Below, piece by piece: positions 28,723 to 37,178 of a stretch of DNA of 64,000 bases. The stretch spans positions 558,001 to 622,000 of the forward strand of contig NZ_CP063089.1 of the NCBI RefSeq assembly GCF_014931215.1, given 5' to 3'. The stretch comes from Campylobacter sp. 2014D-0216. GTDB lineage: Bacteria; Campylobacterota; Campylobacteria; Campylobacterales; Campylobacteraceae. Numbering within the stretch: the first letter of the stretch is position 1; every line of letters starts with the position of its first letter. The notes beneath the pieces were generated by a model, which did no database searches, was not told the DNA's origin, and saw only the letters and a list, made by a program, of their open reading frames with translations. The position numbers were made by a program, and so were the translations under genes.

Positions 28723-29598
28723 CTACACCTTTAATTTAACATAAACTCTTTTTGGTGCTTCATAGCCTTCGCAGGTTAAATTTGAATTTTGCTGATCCAA
28801 AAATTGATCCAAAGAATAAGAGTCAATCCATTCTGTTTTTCTTTGCTCTAAAAGATCAGTTTGCTTGGTTGCTATTACTTCAAATTCGCTAAACCCGGCT
28901 CTATAACACCAATTTCTTAAACCCAATATCGACGGAATGAAAAAAATATTTGGTATTTTTGAATAAGTTTTTTCAGGAATGAGTGCAATTTCTCTCTCAT
29001 CTTCTATATACATGGTATCTAAAAAAACTACACCACCTTTATTTAAAGACTGTTTGAGTTGCTTTAGCATTGCTATAGGATCGCTACGATGATAAATCAC
29101 CCCAAGGCAAAAAATTACATCAAATTTTATACTATAATTTGGCACATCAGCCACCCCTAAAAGTTCATATTGTATAGGAGTTTTTGCGATAGAATTAAGT
29201 AATAAAAATTGTAAATAATATTTAATCGAAGGATCAAAACCTATTAGTTTTAAAGGGTTAAATTCAAGCATCTTAAACATATAGTAGCCGTTATTGCAGC
29301 CAATATCGGCAACAACCTTGTTTTCAATACATGGCATATGTTCTTTTAAAATATTAAATTTAACAAAACTTTGCCATTCTGTATCGATAAATAAATCATT
29401 GATTTTAAAAGGACCTTTACGCCAAGGTTTTAAATCTAAAGCGATTTCTTTGATGGTTTTAGTTAAATTTGTGTCACAATATATATCAAAACTATCATTG
29501 ATTTGGTAGTTTGAAATTTGAATTTTTGTGCTAAGTTTTTGAATTTTTTCATATAAAGGGTGTTTTAAAACTTGCTTTGTCAAAGCATTATCTTGCAT
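28723..29598 (-). CDS. cmoB: tRNA U34 carboxymethyltransferase CmoB
   Basis: Transfers a carboxymethyl group from carboxy-SAM to 5-hydroxyuridine at tRNA position 34, forming cmo5U. The 291-residue protein has WRKGPFKINDLFIDTEWQS before the Rossmann domain and SAM motif VADIGCNNGYYMF near residue 101, followed by GFDPS, FCLGVIYHRSDP and LNKGGVVFLDTMYI. Slightly shorter than E. coli CmoB (about 320). cmoA is not in this window. ATG with GGAAAAAT upstream. Confidence 0.9.
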   Translation of the reverse strand: MQDNALTKQVLKHPLYEKIQKLSTKIQISNYQINDSFDIYCDTNLTKTIKEIALDLKPWRKGPFKINDLFIDTEWQSFVKFNILKEHMPCIENKVVADIGCNNGYYMFKMLEFNPLKLIGFDPSIKYYLQFLLLNSIAKTPIQYELLGVADVPNYSIKFDVIFCLGVIYHRSDPIAMLKQLKQSLNKGGVVFLDTMYIEDEREIALIPEKTYSKIPNIFFIPSILGLRNWCYRAGFSEFEVIATKQTDLLEQRKTEWIDSYSLDQFLDQQNSNLTCEGYEAPKRVYVKLKV

Positions 29599-29609
29599 AT
29601 TTTTCCTTG

Positions 29610-29631
29610 AAAAACTCCCGGTGGGAGTTTT
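29610..29631 (-). terminator. intrinsic terminator after the flaC-like gene
   Basis: Nine-base arms AAAACTCCC/GGGAGTTTT with a 3-base loop, then a further T on the minus strand, 5 bases after the flagellin-like gene's stop. A textbook hairpin with U-tail. Confidence 0.85.
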
Positions 29632-29635
29632 GTTG

Positions 29636-30385
29636 TTATTGAAGTAAGCTTGCTAGTTTAGTTTGTAGCATGATATTTGAATGTGCATTTGCAAATAAAG
29701 CCGCATTTTCTTTAAGATAATTTGCGTTAAAGTCATTGATGTTTTGTGCTAAGTCGTTATTTTGTAAATTAGACTCGGCTTCTTTTGTATTGATACTAGT
29801 TTGCAAAGATGAATTAATATTGGCTTGTATCGCATTAATACCCGCACCAATGTCTGCGCGTAAAGAACCTACTTGATCTTGAAAATCACGAATGCTTTCT
29901 TGATTTTCAAGACTTAAGTTAGCGGTGCTTGGTTGATTTAAGTTGATATTTTCAACTCCAGCTCCTACAACAAAATCCATACTTTGGAAAACATTTTTTC
30001 CATTGTAGGTGGCATTAGAAAATGCATCATTAATTGAGCTAACTAGTCTGCTTGCTTCGGTATTTAGCATGCTTTTTTGTCTATCATTTAATGCCGCATT
30101 GTTTGAGCGTACTGAAAGCTCATTTAGTCTATCTGCGCTAGCTGAAATATTATTTAAAGTAGAATCAGCAATTTGCAAAACACCTACTGAATCATAAGCA
30201 TTTAAAATACCTTGATCAATAGTGCTGTATTGACTTCTTAAGGTGTCGGCTATAGCCATATTAGACCCATCAGTTCCATCAATAGCGCGTATTGCGGCTA
30301 CATTTTCTAAAGCTTTTTCTTGATTTTTTTGAGCTTGGTTGAGATAGTGATTTTGTTGAGTTGTTCCTACATCGCTTATTTTCAT
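29636..30385 (-). CDS. flaC: FlaC-type short flagellin-like secreted protein
   Basis: A 249-residue protein with the conserved flagellin D0/D1 ends but no variable centre: N-terminal coiled coil (LNQAQKNQEKALENVAAIRA, DSVGVLQIADSTLNNI, ATYNGKNVFQ) and C-terminal helix (FNANYLKENAALFANAHSN). C. jejuni FlaC, of the same size, is exported by the flagellar apparatus and acts on host cells rather than building the filament. It stands alone, with its own TATAAT promoter element (30413-30418), AAAGGAG ribosome site and terminator. Confidence 0.9.
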   Translation of the reverse strand: MKISDVGTTQQNHYLNQAQKNQEKALENVAAIRAIDGTDGSNMAIADTLRSQYSTIDQGILNAYDSVGVLQIADSTLNNISASADRLNELSVRSNNAALNDRQKSMLNTEASRLVSSINDAFSNATYNGKNVFQSMDFVVGAGVENINLNQPSTANLSLENQESIRDFQDQVGSLRADIGAGINAIQANINSSLQTSINTKEAESNLQNNDLAQNINDFNANYLKENAALFANAHSNIMLQTKLASLLQ

Positions 30386-30412
30386 CTTTGACTCCTTTTA
30401 AAGACTTAATTT

Positions 30413-30418
30413 ATTATA
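30413..30418 (-). promoter_or_regulatory. -10 element of the flaC-like gene
   Basis: TATAAT on the minus strand, within the last bases before the DUF4149 gene's end. Transcription would start near 30406, giving a 20-base leader with AAAGGAG. It resembles a sigma-70 site; I see no sigma-28 box (CGATAT-type) in the short junction. Confidence 0.55.
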
Positions 30419-30886
30419 TCACTTTTTTGTTTTAAAATTTAAGAAAAACAAAACTACTTGCGATAACATGATAATTTTCATCACAACTTCACTTGCGCTG
30501 TGAATTTTTACAAATTCTTTAGTCTTAGTTGCTTCTTCTCCTAAACTTTGTGCTTCTAAAACATAAGCAGTGAAGTAAAATATGAAAAGCAAACTTAGTG
30601 CCAAAATGATCAAAGAAAGCATAAATTTTGAAAAATTTATTTTAAAAGTCAAATTTTTATCTCTAAAAGAGAAAATTTCCATAAGTAAAGACAAAATACT
30701 AACACCTAATAAAACATAGCCAAATTGCACAAAAATGTGCGTCATTAAAATTCCGCTTTGAAAATGATTCAAAACTCCATCGCCTATAAATTTGGCAGGG
30801 TAAAATATAGTAGGAGCTAGTAAGACACCTATGCTAATTTCAATACCAACTAAACCTGCGAGTAAAAATAAATATATAGATTTCAT
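30419..30886 (-). CDS. DUF4149-type four-helix membrane protein
   Basis: A 155-residue protein with four membrane segments (about residues 4-25, 48-68, 84-107, 130-150). The opening SIYLFLLAGLVGIEISIGVLLAPTIF followed by a Gly/Asn-His-rich loop and GILMTHIFVQFGY fits the DUF4149 family. No function is known. AGGAG ribosome site precedes the ATG. As I recall, Cj0719c is the C. jejuni counterpart, also next to flaC. Confidence 0.72.
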   Translation of the reverse strand: MKSIYLFLLAGLVGIEISIGVLLAPTIFYPAKFIGDGVLNHFQSGILMTHIFVQFGYVLLGVSILSLLMEIFSFRDKNLTFKINFSKFMLSLIILALSLLFIFYFTAYVLEAQSLGEEATKTKEFVKIHSASEVVMKIIMLSQVVLFFLNFKTKK

Positions 30887-30914
30887 GATATTCTCCTATG
30901 TAAGTGATTATAGT

Positions 30915-31718
30915 TTAATATTTTAAATTCCACGCTACAAAAGCTCTATCAAAGCCACTATAATCTTTATAAAAAGAAGCTTTAAAGCCATTTTCTTCTA
31001 AAAGTTTTTGTAGGATTGTTTTTTGATCATATCCAAATTCACATGCTAACACTTTTGCGTTTTGATTTTTTGCAAAGAGAATGATTTCATGTAGAATTTC
31101 CCAGCCATTATCTCCGCCAAATAAAGCATTATGCGGTTCATTTTGCACCCATTTATCTAAAGGATAATCATTTTTAATATAAGGAGGATTGGAAAAAATA
31201 AAGTCGAAATTTCCTTGTATATTTTTAAAATCACAAAGTTGAAAATCAATCTTATTTGAAACACCGTGAAAATCTGCATTTTTTTTTGCAAGCTCTAGTG
31301 CTTTTTTGTTGATATCACAAGCATGGATATGATTTTTTTTAAGTTTTGCTAAGCATATGCTCAAAATTCCGCTACCAAAACCTATTTCAAGTATGTTTTT
31401 AAAAGTATGATGTTCAAGTATTTCTAAACATTTTTCAAGTAATACCTCACTATCAAAACGCGGAATTAACACTCCTTTTTCTACAAAAAAATCTAAACCG
31501 TAAAATTGTGTTTTTTGAAATAAATATTCAAAGGGTTCACCATGTAAAAATTTGTCAACATAGTCAAAAAAAATTTTTTCATCAATTTGAAAATCAGGAT
31601 TTAAAAAAATCCAAGCTTTATCTTTTTGCAAAAGTTCACAAAGAATAAAAAGGATATATTCTTTGTGAGTGGGATCTTTTGTATAAGCTTGTTTTAGAGC
31701 TTGATGGATAGAAATCAT
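30915..31718 (-). CDS. prmC: release factor glutamine methyltransferase PrmC
   Basis: Methylates the Gln of the GGQ motif in peptide release factors. The 267-residue protein has a helical N-terminal domain (about 1-75), the SAM motif ILEIGFGSGILS near residue 109, ACDINKKAL and the hallmark NPPY in FSNPPYIKND near residue 178. The GTLIPRFDSEVL segment (VLIPRFDSEVL here) is also typical. Starts within the last codon region of the M48 protease gene (4-base overlap). Also called hemK. Confidence 0.93.
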   Translation of the reverse strand: MISIHQALKQAYTKDPTHKEYILFILCELLQKDKAWIFLNPDFQIDEKIFFDYVDKFLHGEPFEYLFQKTQFYGLDFFVEKGVLIPRFDSEVLLEKCLEILEHHTFKNILEIGFGSGILSICLAKLKKNHIHACDINKKALELAKKNADFHGVSNKIDFQLCDFKNIQGNFDFIFSNPPYIKNDYPLDKWVQNEPHNALFGGDNGWEILHEIILFAKNQNAKVLACEFGYDQKTILQKLLEENGFKASFYKDYSGFDRAFVAWNLKY

Positions 31719-32902
31719 TGTAAAGCTTTGATCCTATCATAAATGCAAGGGTGGCTTAAGTGAAAAAAAGTATAAATTTTACTTGTTTTAACAAAGGCTT
31801 TATTTTCTTTTGCTAAAGCTATCAGTGCATTCTTCATGTCTTCTTTAGAACTTAGTTTGGCCCCGTGCAAGTCTGCATTAAATTCATTTATTTGACTCAT
31901 TTTATTAAGTAATGGAGAAAAAATAAAAGCAAGGATATTTCCAAAGATTAATAAAAGAGCAAAAACTCCAGCATTTACTCCATCTAAATGACTTTCTTTA
32001 TAAAAAAAGTTTGGCAAGTGCGCAAAAGCAAAAAATAAAACAAAAAGCATTAAAGCACTAGCTGCTAAGGTTTTTAATAAATCCTTATGTACAAAATGTC
32101 CTAGTTCGTGCCCTAAAACCGCGATGAGTTCTTTTTCTTTTAGGGCATTTAAAAGTGTGTCAAAAAGCACCACTCTTTTACTTTTAAATAAACCGCCAAA
32201 ATAAGCATTTAATCTTTTATCTCTTTTACTCGCATCGATCACATATACACCGTTTGCGCTAAAACCGCATTTTTGCATTAAATTTGTGATTTTTTCTAAT
32301 AAATTTTCATCTTCAAGTTTTTTCATTTTATTAAACATTGGCGCGATAAGAGTAGGGTAGATGAGGTTTATGATCAGTATGATGATAAAACTTAGCGCAA
32401 AAGCAACTATCCACCAATATGTACCAAAAAATTCAAAGCAAAATACTAAAGCATAAATGATTAAAAAACCAAAAATAAGCATCAGTGCAAGAGATTTAAT
32501 ACTGTCTTTGATAAAAAGTGTTAAAGTCATATTGGAAAAGCCATGTTTTTTGTCTTTTATGAAGCTCTCATAGTAACTAAGTGGTAAATTTAAAATGCTA
32601 ATTATAAGTAAAAAAGCAAGTAAAAATAAAGTATTTTCTAAAGTCGAATTTTCTTTGATGAAAATTTCTTTTAAATATAAAAAACCAAAAGCAATCCAAG
32701 AAATATTGATTATCAGATTGTAAAGGCTGGAAAAGATTTTGTATTTTTCATTTTCTATGGCAATATTCGCAGCATTTTTATAATCATGTTCTTCTAAAAT
32801 AACTGCTTGTTTTTCTCTTTCTTTTTTTAAAAATGCAATTTGCATATAAGAGATGAAAATTAAAAAAGCTGTATATAAACATAAAATAGTTATCAAAGTC
32901 AT
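31715..32902 (-). CDS. M48-family membrane zinc metalloprotease (Ste24-like)
   Basis: A 395-residue integral-membrane protease with about seven helices. The zinc site is HELGH in VLGHELGHFVHKD near residue 265, with the third ligand Glu in MSQINEFNADLHGAKL. The N-terminal region has four helices before a cytoplasmic catalytic domain, the CAAX-protease-1/Ste24 layout rather than HtpX (which is about 290 residues). Substrate unknown in bacteria. AAGGAA ribosome site; overlaps prmC downstream by 4 bases. Confidence 0.88.
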   Translation of the reverse strand: MTLITILCLYTAFLIFISYMQIAFLKKEREKQAVILEEHDYKNAANIAIENEKYKIFSSLYNLIINISWIAFGFLYLKEIFIKENSTLENTLFLLAFLLIISILNLPLSYYESFIKDKKHGFSNMTLTLFIKDSIKSLALMLIFGFLIIYALVFCFEFFGTYWWIVAFALSFIIILIINLIYPTLIAPMFNKMKKLEDENLLEKITNLMQKCGFSANGVYVIDASKRDKRLNAYFGGLFKSKRVVLFDTLLNALKEKELIAVLGHELGHFVHKDLLKTLAASALMLFVLFFAFAHLPNFFYKESHLDGVNAGVFALLLIFGNILAFIFSPLLNKMSQINEFNADLHGAKLSSKEDMKNALIALAKENKAFVKTSKIYTFFHLSHPCIYDRIKALQ

Positions 32903-32961
32903 TGTTTTTCCTTAAATAAATTTGAGTAATTTTATCTTATTTAAAATATATAAGGTAAATA

Positions 32962-34899
32962 TCAATCTACACTTTCACTTTTTTCTAAAACTTCAAAATA
33001 CGCCTCTTCTAAGATACTTAATTCATTTTCTAAAGTATTTAGCTTTTCATATAGGGTGTTTATGCCTAGTTCTTGATAGATTGCAGGATTGCTTAGAGCG
33101 TTTTTGAGCTCTTTGATTTCTTCTTCTAGTTTATGAATTTTATCAGGATATGAGTTTAAAATTTCATTTTCTTTATAGCTTAGTTTTTTACTTGATTTTT
33201 CTTTTGTTTTTACGCTTGTTGTGGTGTTTGTTTCCAAGTTTTTGGAAAATTCTTCAAAGTCTTTGTATTCTTTTTCATTTTCTAAATATTCACTATAAGA
33301 AAGAACTTCTATATTGATATTGGCATTTTCTTCAAAAGCATAAAGTTTAGTTGCGATTTTATCAACAAAATATCTATCGTGTGATACAAGCAAAATCGCA
33401 CCTTCGAAAGAAAGCAAATATTCTTCTAAGATATTAATCGTAGCTATATCTAAATCATTTGTTGGTTCATCTAAAACTAACACATCATATTCTTTAGTAA
33501 AAAGTAAAGCTAGAGCAACTCTGTTTTTCTCTCCCCCGCTTAAAACACTTACGCTTTGTTCTAAAAATTCTTTTGGAAATAAAAATTGTTTTAAATACCC
33601 ATAAACATGCATATTTTTACCACGCACTTGAATATGATCACCACCATTGGGGCAAAAAATTTCTAAAAGTTTTTTATCGGTATTGAGTAAGCTTCTACTT
33701 TGGTCAAAATATCCTATCTTGACTTCACCTCTTTTAATCTCTCCACTATCTAGTGGAATTTGATCAAGTAAAATTTTTAAAAAAGTAGATTTCCCGCATC
33801 CGTTTTTCCCTACTATGGCTATGCGTTCGCCTTGTAAAATTCTTGCATTGAAGTCTTTAAATAATACTTTATTTGCTATGGATTTTGAGATATTTTTAAG
33901 TTCAAAAAGCATTTTTTTGCGGTTTTGGCTTTGGACTTGGTTAAAGTTTTTACTTGCTCTTTTGATTTCAAGTTGTAAACGTTTTATAGCTCCTGGATTT
34001 TTTTTAGCTTCTTCGCGCATTTTAAAAATTCGTTCTTTGCGTCCCTCGTTACGCTTTAATCTAGCTTTAACTCCTCTTCTTAGCCATTCTTCTTCGCTTT
34101 TTAATTGTTTAAGCAGGGTTTCATGGCTTTTTGCTAAAGATGCTAAAATAGCTGCTTTTTTTTCTAGATATTGTGTGTATCCGCCTTCAAAAATACTTAG
34201 TTTTCCTGCTTCTATTTCAACGCATTTTTGTGCTATTGCATCGATAAAATATCTATCGTGCGAAATAAAAATCACACACATTTTTGAAGCTTTTAGTCTT
34301 TCTTCTAAAAAGCTACTCATATAGACATCTAGGTGGTTAGTTGGCTCATCAAGCAATAATATATCAGGATTTTTAAGTAAAAGCGTACAAAGCCCCACAC
34401 GTCTAATCTCGCCTCCGCTTAGAGAGCAAAGTGCTCGGTCTTTGTATTCTTCTAGTTTAAATTCTTCTAAAATTCTTTGTATTTTTTGATCTAAATTCCA
34501 AGCATCTTTTGAATCAATGAGCAGGCTTAATTCATCTACTTTTTTTAGATATTCTTTGTTGTGCGGTTCAAGAGCTAGTTTTTCATTGTAATTTTCAAAT
34601 TCTTTTAAAGCTTTATAAATTTCTTCTAGTTCTTTTTTAATTGCTTCATTTACGCTTAAAGTGCTTTCAAAGCTTACTTGTTGACTTAGCATGCCTATGC
34701 TAATATTATTTTGCCTAATCACTCTGCCGCTGTCAAGTTTCAAACTTCCTATTAGGGCTTTTAAAAAACTTGATTTTCCTTCGCCATTTTTGCCGATTAT
34801 GGCGATTTTCTCTCCCATGTTTGCACTAAAATTTGCGTTTTCTAAGACAATTTTTGTATTAAATTTTTTACTTGCATCGATTAAATCTATTAAAGCCAA
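32962..34899 (-). CDS. ABC-F family ATPase (Uup-like)
   Basis: A 645-residue cytosolic protein with two ABC domains and no membrane segments. Walker A GKNGEGKSS near residue 36 and GKNGCGKST near residue 362; signatures LSGGEIRR and LSGGEKNR; Walker B LLLDEPTNHLD and LVLDEPTNDLD. Between them is the long, basic P-site/linker coiled coil (about 235-325). The C-terminal about 90 residues are a charged coiled coil (HKLEEEIKELKNALS), as in Uup. ABC-F proteins act on the ribosome. TTG start, supported by AGGA seven bases upstream. Confidence 0.88.
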   Translation of the reverse strand: MALIDLIDASKKFNTKIVLENANFSANMGEKIAIIGKNGEGKSSFLKALIGSLKLDSGRVIRQNNISIGMLSQQVSFESTLSVNEAIKKELEEIYKALKEFENYNEKLALEPHNKEYLKKVDELSLLIDSKDAWNLDQKIQRILEEFKLEEYKDRALCSLSGGEIRRVGLCTLLLKNPDILLLDEPTNHLDVYMSSFLEERLKASKMCVIFISHDRYFIDAIAQKCVEIEAGKLSIFEGGYTQYLEKKAAILASLAKSHETLLKQLKSEEEWLRRGVKARLKRNEGRKERIFKMREEAKKNPGAIKRLQLEIKRASKNFNQVQSQNRKKMLFELKNISKSIANKVLFKDFNARILQGERIAIVGKNGCGKSTFLKILLDQIPLDSGEIKRGEVKIGYFDQSRSLLNTDKKLLEIFCPNGGDHIQVRGKNMHVYGYLKQFLFPKEFLEQSVSVLSGGEKNRVALALLFTKEYDVLVLDEPTNDLDIATINILEEYLLSFEGAILLVSHDRYFVDKIATKLYAFEENANINIEVLSYSEYLENEKEYKDFEEFSKNLETNTTTSVKTKEKSSKKLSYKENEILNSYPDKIHKLEEEIKELKNALSNPAIYQELGINTLYEKLNTLENELSILEEAYFEVLEKSESVD

Positions 34900-34957
34900 G
34901 GTTTTTTCCTGAATGTTTTTTGCGATTTTACTTTAAAAAGTATTAATTTTGCTTAAA

Positions 34958-34963
34958 TATAAT
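34958..34963 (+). promoter_or_regulatory. -10 element just upstream of the phosphoesterase start
   Basis: TATAAT ends seven bases before the A of the phosphoesterase ATG at 34971. Transcription would begin at about 34970-34971, leaving no leader. No Shine-Dalgarno is visible between the two. Confidence 0.6.
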
Positions 34964-34970
34964 TGCCATT

Positions 34971-36101
34971 ATGAAAGTGTTTATATTTTTTGGTTTATTG
35001 ATTACATTTTTTGCTTTGGCAAATTGGTATATTTATAAAAGATTTTTATCCAGAGTGGATTTTTTAAAACCTTATAAAAAAATGATTTTGGGTTTTATTT
35101 TTGTTGTTTTTTTATGTGAGTTGGTTTTTTTTGTAAGTATGCGCGAGGCTATTTTACATGAAAAAGTTTATTATTTTTTAGCTATTTTTCCTGCTATAAC
35201 TTGCTTTTTCTTGCTTTTTGCTTTAATATATGAGTGCGGTTCTTGGGCTTTTTTTAACAAAAACAAAAAAGAGCAAATTTTTAGTGCACCAAGAAGGAAA
35301 TTTTTAAAGCTGATATTTGATTCATGGCTTATTATACTTAGTGTGAGTATGGTTTTTAAAGGTTTTGTAAATGCTGTGAGTATCCCTAAGGTTAAAGAAG
35401 TGGATATAAATATCAAAAACCTAAAAGAAGACTTAAATATAGCTTTGTTAACAGATGTGCATTTGGGTAAAAATTTAGGTGAAGATTTTTTAAAAGCATT
35501 GATTGATAAGGTAAATGCCTTAAATGTTGACATGGTGGTTATTGCTGGAGATTTAATTGATGCAGATATTGCTAGTATACCTTATGTTCACTTGTTGGAA
35601 AATTTTAAATCAAAATATGGCACTTATTATGTTTATGGAAATCATGAGTATTATAACCATATTGAAGCTATAGGGCAAAAATTAAAAACACTGAAAAATT
35701 TTAAAGTTTTAGAAGATGAAAGTATTGATTTTGGTGAATTTACCTTAAGTGGGACTTTGGATTTAAGTGCTAAGCGTTTGGGTTTTAAAGAAAGTGATAT
35801 AGAAAAAATCAAAACTCAAATCGATCAAGAAAAAGTTAATATTTTAATCACACATCAGCCAAAATACGTAAAAACCTATGATGTAAGTGGGTTTGATTTA
35901 ATTTTATCAGGACATACGCATGCAGGGCAAATTTTTCCTTTTTCTTTGCTTGTGTATTTAGAGCAAGGCTTTGTATACGGGCTCTATCAGCTTAGTAAGG
36001 ATAGTTTGCTTTATGTTAGTAGCGGTGCTGGTTTTTGGGGTCCTGCGGTAAGATTTTTAGCACCTAGTGAAATTGCTTTGATTAGATTAAAAGGAGAATA
36101 A
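34971..36101 (+). CDS. membrane-anchored metallophosphoesterase (YaeI-like)
   Basis: A 376-residue protein. Four N-terminal membrane helices (about residues 1-20, 34-55, 66-88, 110-130) precede a calcineurin-type phosphoesterase domain with the full metal set: LLTDVHLGKN (Asp-x-His), VVIAGDLID (Gly-Asp), YGNHEYYNH (Gly-Asn-His-Glu), ILITHQPKY and LSGHTHAGQIFP (Gly-His-x-His). All ligands are present, so it should be active. Substrate unknown; its partner psd follows immediately (stop and ATG adjacent), hinting at a lipid-phosphate substrate. The mRNA may be leaderless. Confidence 0.87.
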   Translation: MKVFIFFGLLITFFALANWYIYKRFLSRVDFLKPYKKMILGFIFVVFLCELVFFVSMREAILHEKVYYFLAIFPAITCFFLLFALIYECGSWAFFNKNKKEQIFSAPRRKFLKLIFDSWLIILSVSMVFKGFVNAVSIPKVKEVDINIKNLKEDLNIALLTDVHLGKNLGEDFLKALIDKVNALNVDMVVIAGDLIDADIASIPYVHLLENFKSKYGTYYVYGNHEYYNHIEAIGQKLKTLKNFKVLEDESIDFGEFTLSGTLDLSAKRLGFKESDIEKIKTQIDQEKVNILITHQPKYVKTYDVSGFDLILSGHTHAGQIFPFSLLVYLEQGFVYGLYQLSKDSLLYVSSGAGFWGPAVRFLAPSEIALIRLKGE

Positions 36102-36911
36102 ATGGGTCTTAGTAATAGCGCTTCAAAAGTATTTGGAGTGATAGCAAAATACAAATTTCCAAAAATAATCCAAAAAAATATTAACAAAGCTTATGTGAAT
36201 GCTTTTCATATTGATATGAGTGAATTTAAGCCTTTGGAAGAATATGAAAGCTTAAATGCTTTGTTTACAAGAAGCTTGCTTAATGAAAGAGAGTTAGAAG
36301 AAGCTTTTATAAGTCCAAGCGATGGTAAAATTTTAGAACTTGGAAGTAGTTTTCAAAACGACTTTAAAGAAAATTTGGCTTTTAGTATTAAGGGTTCAAG
36401 CTATAGTATAGAAGAACTTTTGAAAAATTCAGCCAAAAAAGAAGAATTAGAAAACGGCATTGATTATGCAAATATTTATTTATCTCCAAAAGATTACCAC
36501 CACTACCATGCACCTTGCGATATGCAAATTTTAAGCGCTACTTATGTAAGCGGGGCTTTATTTAGTGTGAGTGAGACAAAGCTTGCAAAAATCATCAATC
36601 TTTATACAAGAAATGAAAGAGTGATTTTAAAGTGTTTAATAGAAGGAAAATTTATCCTTTGGATGGTTTTTGTAGGTGCGTTAAATGTAGGCAAAATGCA
36701 CTTTACATTTGATACTAGCATACAAACTAATGCTGCTAATTTTGATTTTACGCATACTTATGAAGATCTTTTTGTGAAAAAAGGCCAAAGACTTGGAAAT
36801 TTTGAACTAGGTTCTACGATAGTTTTAATTGCACAAAAGGGCCATTTAAAATGGAGTAAAAATACCTATGAACCGGTTTGGTTTGCTAAGAAGATTGCGG
36901 ACTTTGTTTAG
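36102..36911 (+). CDS. psd: phosphatidylserine decarboxylase proenzyme
   Basis: Makes phosphatidylethanolamine from phosphatidylserine at the inner membrane. The 269-residue proenzyme contains SPSDGKILE with the conserved Asp, the SPKDYHHYHAPCD segment with catalytic His residues, and the self-cleavage motif LGST in FELGSTIVLI near residue 246, where the Ser becomes the pyruvoyl cofactor. Ribosome site AAAGGAG precedes the ATG, directly after the phosphoesterase stop. Its 3' end overlaps the convergent FlhB-like gene by 26 bases. Confidence 0.95.
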   Translation: MGLSNSASKVFGVIAKYKFPKIIQKNINKAYVNAFHIDMSEFKPLEEYESLNALFTRSLLNERELEEAFISPSDGKILELGSSFQNDFKENLAFSIKGSSYSIEELLKNSAKKEELENGIDYANIYLSPKDYHHYHAPCDMQILSATYVSGALFSVSETKLAKIINLYTRNERVILKCLIEGKFILWMVFVGALNVGKMHFTFDTSIQTNAANFDFTHTYEDLFVKKGQRLGNFELGSTIVLIAQKGHLKWSKNTYEPVWFAKKIADFV

Positions 36912-37176
36912 TCTCATCTTCATTAGCCACCTTGTATAAAAAGGCAAAAATTTCAGCCACAGCCTTGTACATATTAGGTGGAATTTCATCACCTAGATCA
37001 AGCTTACTTAAAACTTCCACTAAATCTTTATCTTCTTTTATAGGGATACCATTTTCTTTGGCTAGGGAAATGATTTTGGTGGCATTTTCTCCTTTAGCGT
37101 TGGCTAGAATTTTAGGTGCATTTTGGTCTTCTTTATTATAACCTAGCGCAACCGCTTTTTTTGTTTTTTTAGCCAT
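36886..37176 (-). CDS. stand-alone FlhB C-terminal-domain homologue (FlhX type)
   Basis: A 96-residue protein that aligns with the cytoplasmic C-domain of FlhB/YscU: KAVALGYN, APKILANAKGENATKIISLAKENGIPI, DLGDEIPPNMYKAVAEIFAFLY. FlhB self-cleaves at N-PTH and its released part begins PTHYAVALxY; this protein begins KKTKKAVALGY, so it looks like a pre-cleaved C-domain lacking the NPTH site. FlhB C-domains set the substrate-specificity switch of the flagellar exporter. It is followed upstream on the same strand, 2 bases away, by a FliK-like protein. AAGGG precedes the ATG. Confidence 0.85.
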   Translation of the reverse strand: MAKKTKKAVALGYNKEDQNAPKILANAKGENATKIISLAKENGIPIKEDKDLVEVLSKLDLGDEIPPNMYKAVAEIFAFLYKVANEDETKQSPQSS

Positions 37177-37178
37177 TT

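Noticed and set aside
33815-34324. 169-residue plus-strand open frame over the ABC-F gene
   Set aside because: It runs opposite Walker and linker motifs of the real gene and has no family resemblance.
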